64,000 nt of DNA from Pararhodobacter zhoushanensis (GTDB lineage: Bacteria; Pseudomonadota; Alphaproteobacteria; Rhodobacterales; Rhodobacteraceae), in NCBI RefSeq assembly GCF_025949695.1, contig NZ_JAPDFL010000001.1:62001-126000 (forward strand), read 5' to 3'. The notes under the pieces are model-generated. The model was not told the DNA's origin, ran no database searches, and saw only the letters and a program-made list of their open reading frames with translations. Of this stretch, positions 60,273 through 64,000 are shown in pieces (the stretch's first letter is position 1; the number at the start of each line of letters is the position of its first letter). Both the position numbers and the translations under genes were made by a program.

Positions 60273-61562
60273 TCAGCGGCGGCCGGCTTCGAGCGCATCC
60301 TCGAAGGTGCGCAGCCCCGTGGTCGGTGCTTGCACCAGTACCGCCATGTTGCCCGGCTTATGCTGATTGCGCAACATCTTCACATGGGCTGCGGGAATAT
60401 CCGCCCATGGGAACACCTCGGACATGCACGGATCGATGCGCCGCTCGAGCATCAGACGGTTCGCCGAGGACGCCTGCTTGAGATGCGCAAAATGCGAGCC
60501 CTGCAAACGCTTCTGGTGCATCCACATGTAACGGACGTCAAACGTGCAGTTGAACCCGCTGGTGCCCGCGCAGATCACCACCATGCCGCCCTTCTTGCAC
60601 ACCAGCGCCGAGACCGGGAAGGTCGCCTCGCCGGGATGCTCGAACACCATGTCGACGCTGACGCCCTTGCCGGTGATCTCCCAGATCGCCTTGCCGAACT
60701 TGCGCGCCTCTTTGAGCCACTCGTTGTATTCGGGCGTGTTGACCGTGGGTAGTTGCCCCCAGCACTTGAAATCCTTGCGGTTGATCACGCCCTTGGCGCC
60801 CAGCCCCATGACAAACTCGCGCTTGTCCTCGTCCGAGATCACCCCGACCGCATTCGCCCCCGCCGCGTTGATCAGCTGGATCGCGAAAGACCCCAACCCG
60901 CCCGACGCGCCCCAGACCAGCACGTTCTGGCCCGGTTTCAGCTCGTGCGGGTGATGCCCGAACAGCATGCGGTAGGCGGTGGCCAGCGTCAGCGTGTAGC
61001 AGGCGGCCTCTTCCCAGGTCAGGTGCTTGGGACGCGGCATCAGCTGCTGGGCCTGCACGCGGGTGAACTGCGCGAAGCTGCCGTCCGGCGTCTCATAGCC
61101 CCAGATGCGCTGGGTCGGTGAGAACATCGGATCGCCGCCGTTGCATTCCTCGTCGTCGCCATCATCCTGATTGCAGTGGATCACCACCTCGTCGCCGACT
61201 TTCCAGGTTTTCACCTTGTCGCCAACCGCCCAGACGATGCCCGAGGCATCCGAACCGGCGATGTGATAGGGCTGCTTGTGGCCATCGAACGGGCTGATCG
61301 GCACACCAAGCCCGGCCCAGACGCCGTTGTAGTTGACGCCCGCCGCCATCACCAGAACCAGCACCTCATAGCTGTCGATCTTCCAGGTATCGACAACCTC
61401 GACCTGAAACGACTTGTCCGGCTCGCCGTGACGCTCGCGGCGGATCGACCACGCGTACATTTTCGGCGGCACGTAGCCGAGCGGTGGCATTTCACCGATC
61501 TCGTAGAGGTCTTTTTCAGGTGCATCGTAGGGAACGATACCGGGGTTCACATCAAGCGCCAT
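60273..61562 (-). CDS. ccrA: Crotonyl-CoA carboxylase/reductase
   Basis: A 429-aa zinc-independent MDR-family enzyme that reductively carboxylates crotonyl-CoA to ethylmalonyl-CoA, the key step of the ethylmalonyl-CoA pathway for acetyl-CoA assimilation. The sequence is Ccr-like throughout: PLGYVPPKMYAWSIRRERHG, AAGVNYNGVWAGLGVPIS, IHCNQDDGDDEECNGGDPMF, QRIWGYETPDGSFAQF, LVWGASGGLGSFAIQLINAA (NADPH site) and VFEHPGEATFPVSALVCKKG. Length matches the family. It is a monocistronic gene with a strong terminator. This enzyme implies growth on acetate, C1 or acetyl-CoA-yielding substrates without a glyoxylate shunt. Confidence 0.98.
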   Translation of the reverse strand: MALDVNPGIVPYDAPEKDLYEIGEMPPLGYVPPKMYAWSIRRERHGEPDKSFQVEVVDTWKIDSYEVLVLVMAAGVNYNGVWAGLGVPISPFDGHKQPYHIAGSDASGIVWAVGDKVKTWKVGDEVVIHCNQDDGDDEECNGGDPMFSPTQRIWGYETPDGSFAQFTRVQAQQLMPRPKHLTWEEAACYTLTLATAYRMLFGHHPHELKPGQNVLVWGASGGLGSFAIQLINAAGANAVGVISDEDKREFVMGLGAKGVINRKDFKCWGQLPTVNTPEYNEWLKEARKFGKAIWEITGKGVSVDMVFEHPGEATFPVSALVCKKGGMVVICAGTSGFNCTFDVRYMWMHQKRLQGSHFAHLKQASSANRLMLERRIDPCMSEVFPWADIPAAHVKMLRNQHKPGNMAVLVQAPTTGLRTFEDALEAGRR

Positions 61563-61671
61563 GAGTCACTCCTGATTCACTGTGCCGCAATGCAGAAACC
61601 ATGCAGCAGTTGCAGCATGCATAGAATCGGTCGCGCAACAATGCAACCCCACAAACGTCAGTATTGAAACT

Positions 61672-63114
61672 TTATGTCTCAGTGACATCCGGGAGTGTCA
61701 GAGGCTCCAGCCCCTCGGACAGGTCAGCACCGGGTTCGGAAAGCCGTTGCTCAACCGATGCCGCGTAGTAGGCCAGCGCCGTCTCCTTGCCCGGCGCGAT
61801 CCGCAACACCTCCGCGTCCTGCCGCAGGATCTTGTGGCGCTGCAGCGCCTCGGCAGCGAAGCGAACGGCCTCGACCACGGTGCCGCCGGGCAAATGCAAC
61901 GTTGCACCCTTGGCGCGCGCTTCCTCGACCAGCGTGCTGACCCCGCTTTCCAGTTCCGGCAGGCTGGCGCTTCCGCCCAGCCGCGACAGCGCCGCAGCGG
62001 TCAACGGAACCGGCAGCAAGGGCACGGCGGCGCGGATACGGGTCATCAGTTCCTCGGCCAGCACCTCGGTGCTGCGCTCGGATCCGATATCGGTCTGGCC
62101 GGTCAGATGCGCGCGCAGCGACAGCGGCGTGCCATAGCAGACAGCGGCATGACCATAGGTGCTGGTACGGCGCAGCAGCTTCTGCCACAGAATCCAGAAG
62201 AACCACCCCGCCGCCTCACCCAGCCGCAGCCGGAACCGGCGGCTGCCGGTTGTGCCGGCCGCGATCAGCACCTCATCCTCAAGCACCCGGTCATAGTTCA
62301 GCGCGACGGGGACAAAAACGACGTCCTGTTCCGCGTCCGGCTCGAAGGCGCGCACGATGTAATGCAGCAAGCCCTTCTTGGCCGACCCGACCGCCCCGGT
62401 CAGGCTGAGCCCGCCTTCGGGGAACATCGCTTGCGTGACCCCCTCCTGCACCGACATCTGCACATAGCGCGCCAGCACCGCGCGGTAGAGCGTGCTGGAA
62501 TAACGTCGCCGGATGAAATACGCACCCATCCCCCGGATCAGCGCCCTCAGCGGCCAGACCCGCGCCCATTCGCCCACGGCATAGCTGAGCGTCGAGCGAT
62601 CCGCCGCCAGCCATGTCACCAGCACATAATCCATGTTGCTGCGGTGGTTCATGACGAAAACCACCGCCGACTTGGGGTCGATGTCGCGCAGCGTCTGCGC
62701 ATCGCCCCGGCCCAAATGGACCTTGTAGAACAAGCGGCTAAGACCCCGCGCCACGCGGATGGCAAAGCCGAAATAGGTGGCGGTGGAGAAGCCCGGCACG
62801 ATCTCGCGCGCATGGCGGCGCGCCATCTCGAAGGCGACGGAACGCGGGATACCCTGCTCGCGCGCATAGTCGGCGACGGCGGCCATCACCTGCGGGTCAT
62901 AGACCAGCCGGATCACATTATCCTGCCGCCGCATCAGCTTGAACGGCTGGATCGGGCGTTCAAGCCGCTTGTTCAGCTCCTCGACCGCGCGCTCCATCCG
63001 GCGGCGCAGGAACCAGCGGACCGACGGGAACAGAAAGTGCGACAGAAACGCGACCGCTGCAAAGAGCAGGATCAGGCTGAGCAACCATAGCGGGATTTCA
63101 ACACGTTGGAACAT
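61672..63114 (-). CDS. PlsC/PlsB-type glycerophospholipid acyltransferase
   Basis: A 480-aa membrane-anchored acyltransferase. An N-terminal helix (PLWLLSLILLFAAVAFLSHF) precedes the acyltransferase motifs VVFVMNHRSNMDYVLVTWL (HX4D) and TQAMFPEGGLSLTGAVGSAK (EG motif), then VPVALNYDRVLEDEV. It is longer than PlsC and shorter than PlsB; alphaproteobacteria often use such a glycerol-3-phosphate or 1-acyl-glycerol-3-phosphate acyltransferase. The position acylated is not certain. Confidence 0.88.
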   Translation of the reverse strand: MFQRVEIPLWLLSLILLFAAVAFLSHFLFPSVRWFLRRRMERAVEELNKRLERPIQPFKLMRRQDNVIRLVYDPQVMAAVADYAREQGIPRSVAFEMARRHAREIVPGFSTATYFGFAIRVARGLSRLFYKVHLGRGDAQTLRDIDPKSAVVFVMNHRSNMDYVLVTWLAADRSTLSYAVGEWARVWPLRALIRGMGAYFIRRRYSSTLYRAVLARYVQMSVQEGVTQAMFPEGGLSLTGAVGSAKKGLLHYIVRAFEPDAEQDVVFVPVALNYDRVLEDEVLIAAGTTGSRRFRLRLGEAAGWFFWILWQKLLRRTSTYGHAAVCYGTPLSLRAHLTGQTDIGSERSTEVLAEELMTRIRAAVPLLPVPLTAAALSRLGGSASLPELESGVSTLVEEARAKGATLHLPGGTVVEAVRFAAEALQRHKILRQDAEVLRIAPGKETALAYYAASVEQRLSEPGADLSEGLEPLTLPDVTET

Positions 63115-63166
63115 GGCGCGAGAGTGTCACCAAGCGGGGCCGGGGACAATCCACCGCGCACGCGAC

Positions 63167-63859
63167 TTAGCGCAGCATGGGACCAAAGACGCGGGCCAAA
63201 TAGTCGCGCCCGCCTTCAGGCACCGGCGTGCCATGCGCCATCACCACGCGCTCGGCGGGCCAGTCCAGCACCCGCCGCAACCCGGCGCGCGCCGGGTCGT
63301 TGCGCATCGCCAGGCGGAATTTGACCGGCACGCCGGGCTGCGGCCCGGTCATGCGGTCCAGCCGCGCGATCAGCGCGCGCCAGCCGTGATACCAGTCGGC
63401 GGGCATGTTTTGCAGCAGATCAGCGGTCAGGACCGTGGCGCTGGCAAGGTGAAAGAGCACCACCTCGGGCGCGATGGAATTGGGCACCAGCACGGCGTCA
63501 AGCTGACCGTCCCAGTGCGCGGGCATCTGGCCGGGCAGCTCGGCAGCGAAGGCCAGATCAGGCCGCTTGGCGCGCAGTTTCGGCGCAGCGTAGAGCGCGG
63601 CCTGCGGGAACGCCTCGGCCCAGTCGCCCAGAAACACATGATGCAACGCATTGGGTGCGACGATCGCCTCAACCGGCCCCAGCGCCGCGATCTCGGCGCG
63701 CAGGTCTGGATCGGCCTGCACCGGCGACCACAGCACCAGCCCGCCCGACCCCAAGCGCAACACCGCCATGCGAATTGGATAGCGAAAACCCAGCGCGGCA
63801 GTGATCGGCGTGCCGTCAGCCAACCAGAGACCGGGGGCAAAGGGGTGCAGTCGGGGCAT
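63167..63859 (-). CDS. DUF4336 family protein (metallo-hydrolase-like)
   Basis: A 230-aa protein: MPRLHPFAPGLWLADGTPIT and YPIRMAVLRLGSGGLVLWSP, then IVAPNALHHVFLGDWAEAFP, FHLASATVLTADLLQNMP and RVVMAHGTPVPEGGRDYLAR. This matches DUF4336, a group with a metallo-beta-lactamase-like fold and reduced metal motif (NALHHVF in place of HxHxDH). The start at 63859 fits; the upstream 14 codons are intergenic. Function unknown. Confidence 0.85.
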   Translation of the reverse strand: MPRLHPFAPGLWLADGTPITAALGFRYPIRMAVLRLGSGGLVLWSPVQADPDLRAEIAALGPVEAIVAPNALHHVFLGDWAEAFPQAALYAAPKLRAKRPDLAFAAELPGQMPAHWDGQLDAVLVPNSIAPEVVLFHLASATVLTADLLQNMPADWYHGWRALIARLDRMTGPQPGVPVKFRLAMRNDPARAGLRRVLDWPAERVVMAHGTPVPEGGRDYLARVFGPMLR

Positions 63860-63976
63860 CGCGCGGCCTTTCCTTTGCACCGACGCTAAAACCCCGCGCA
63901 AAGAAGGACAACAGCGGGTCTTCTCAGCATCCGGGTGCGACCCTACTTTTATAAGGCAGAGCGAAAGGACGCGGCC

Positions 63977-64000
63977 ATGGCAGGCGGATGGGCAAAAGAC
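63977..64000 (+). CDS. Start of a DksA/TraR (YbiI-like) zinc-finger protein, 3' partial
   Basis: Only eight codons are in the window: MAGGWAKD, after a GAAAGGAC ribosome site. This N-terminus is characteristic of the small YbiI-type DksA/TraR C4 zinc-finger proteins. The remainder lies beyond the window edge, so this rests on a very short match. Confidence 0.5.

Overview
The window is GC-rich, densely coded alphaproteobacterial chromosome, most likely Rhodobacteraceae. This rests on the gene families, not on a database search: crotonyl-CoA carboxylase/reductase plus MeaB (ethylmalonyl-CoA pathway), an Hsp20-DUF1150 pair, an FYDLN-acid protein, OhrR/Ohr, tRNA-Tyr beside an RlmB-type methylase, AztD, and many short-overlap operons. 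No phage, IS transposase or CRISPR array is visible.

Layout. 1-7.6 kb: a catabolic cluster with the large subunit of a molybdenum hydroxylase (cut by the window edge), enoyl-CoA hydratase, hotdog thioesterase, a Rieske ferredoxin / small protein / amidohydrolase operon, an IclR regulator and a second amidohydrolase. 7.7-31.9 kb: mixed housekeeping and accessory genes: membrane protein, tRNA-Ala, FYDLN protein, YgjP-type peptidase, GntR / BKACE / amidase, UbiH-type hydroxylase, HrpB, AroC with a MaoC-type dehydratase, L28, MeaB, Hsp20, RNA methylase, PurEK, succinate-semialdehyde dehydrogenase, Ohr/OhrR and RlmB. 32.1-39.2 kb: tRNA-Tyr, then a looser segment with orphan AztD under a Zur-like box, a YgiC/YgiB-like pair and three surface-glycan genes.

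39.4-55.3 kb: a tightly packed 14-gene minus-strand operon. In transcription order it holds two carotenoid-cleavage-type oxygenases, a lipocalin-like protein, a PaaN-type aldehyde dehydrogenase, a nitronate-monooxygenase-like flavoprotein, two thiolases, a tandem HxlR-type regulator, LivH-M-G-F, an acyl-CoA ligase and a periplasmic binding protein. It reads as uptake, oxidative double-bond cleavage, aldehyde oxidation, CoA activation and thiolysis of a hydrophobic conjugated or aromatic substrate, and is the best candidate here for an undescribed system. 55.4-64 kb: ChaC, OsmC, LysE, a PEP-mutase-like protein, a PuuB-like oxidase, Ccr, a PlsC-type acyltransferase and a DUF4336 protein; the first codons of a DksA/YbiI-like gene end the window.

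Two features cut across the map. Five intergenic palindromic elements share one modular architecture but carry different, internally matched stems, and one copy looks recombinant. Seven genes carry apparent one-base frameshifts, several at C/G runs; sequencing error is as likely as gene decay, so those genes are annotated with the inferred original frame.
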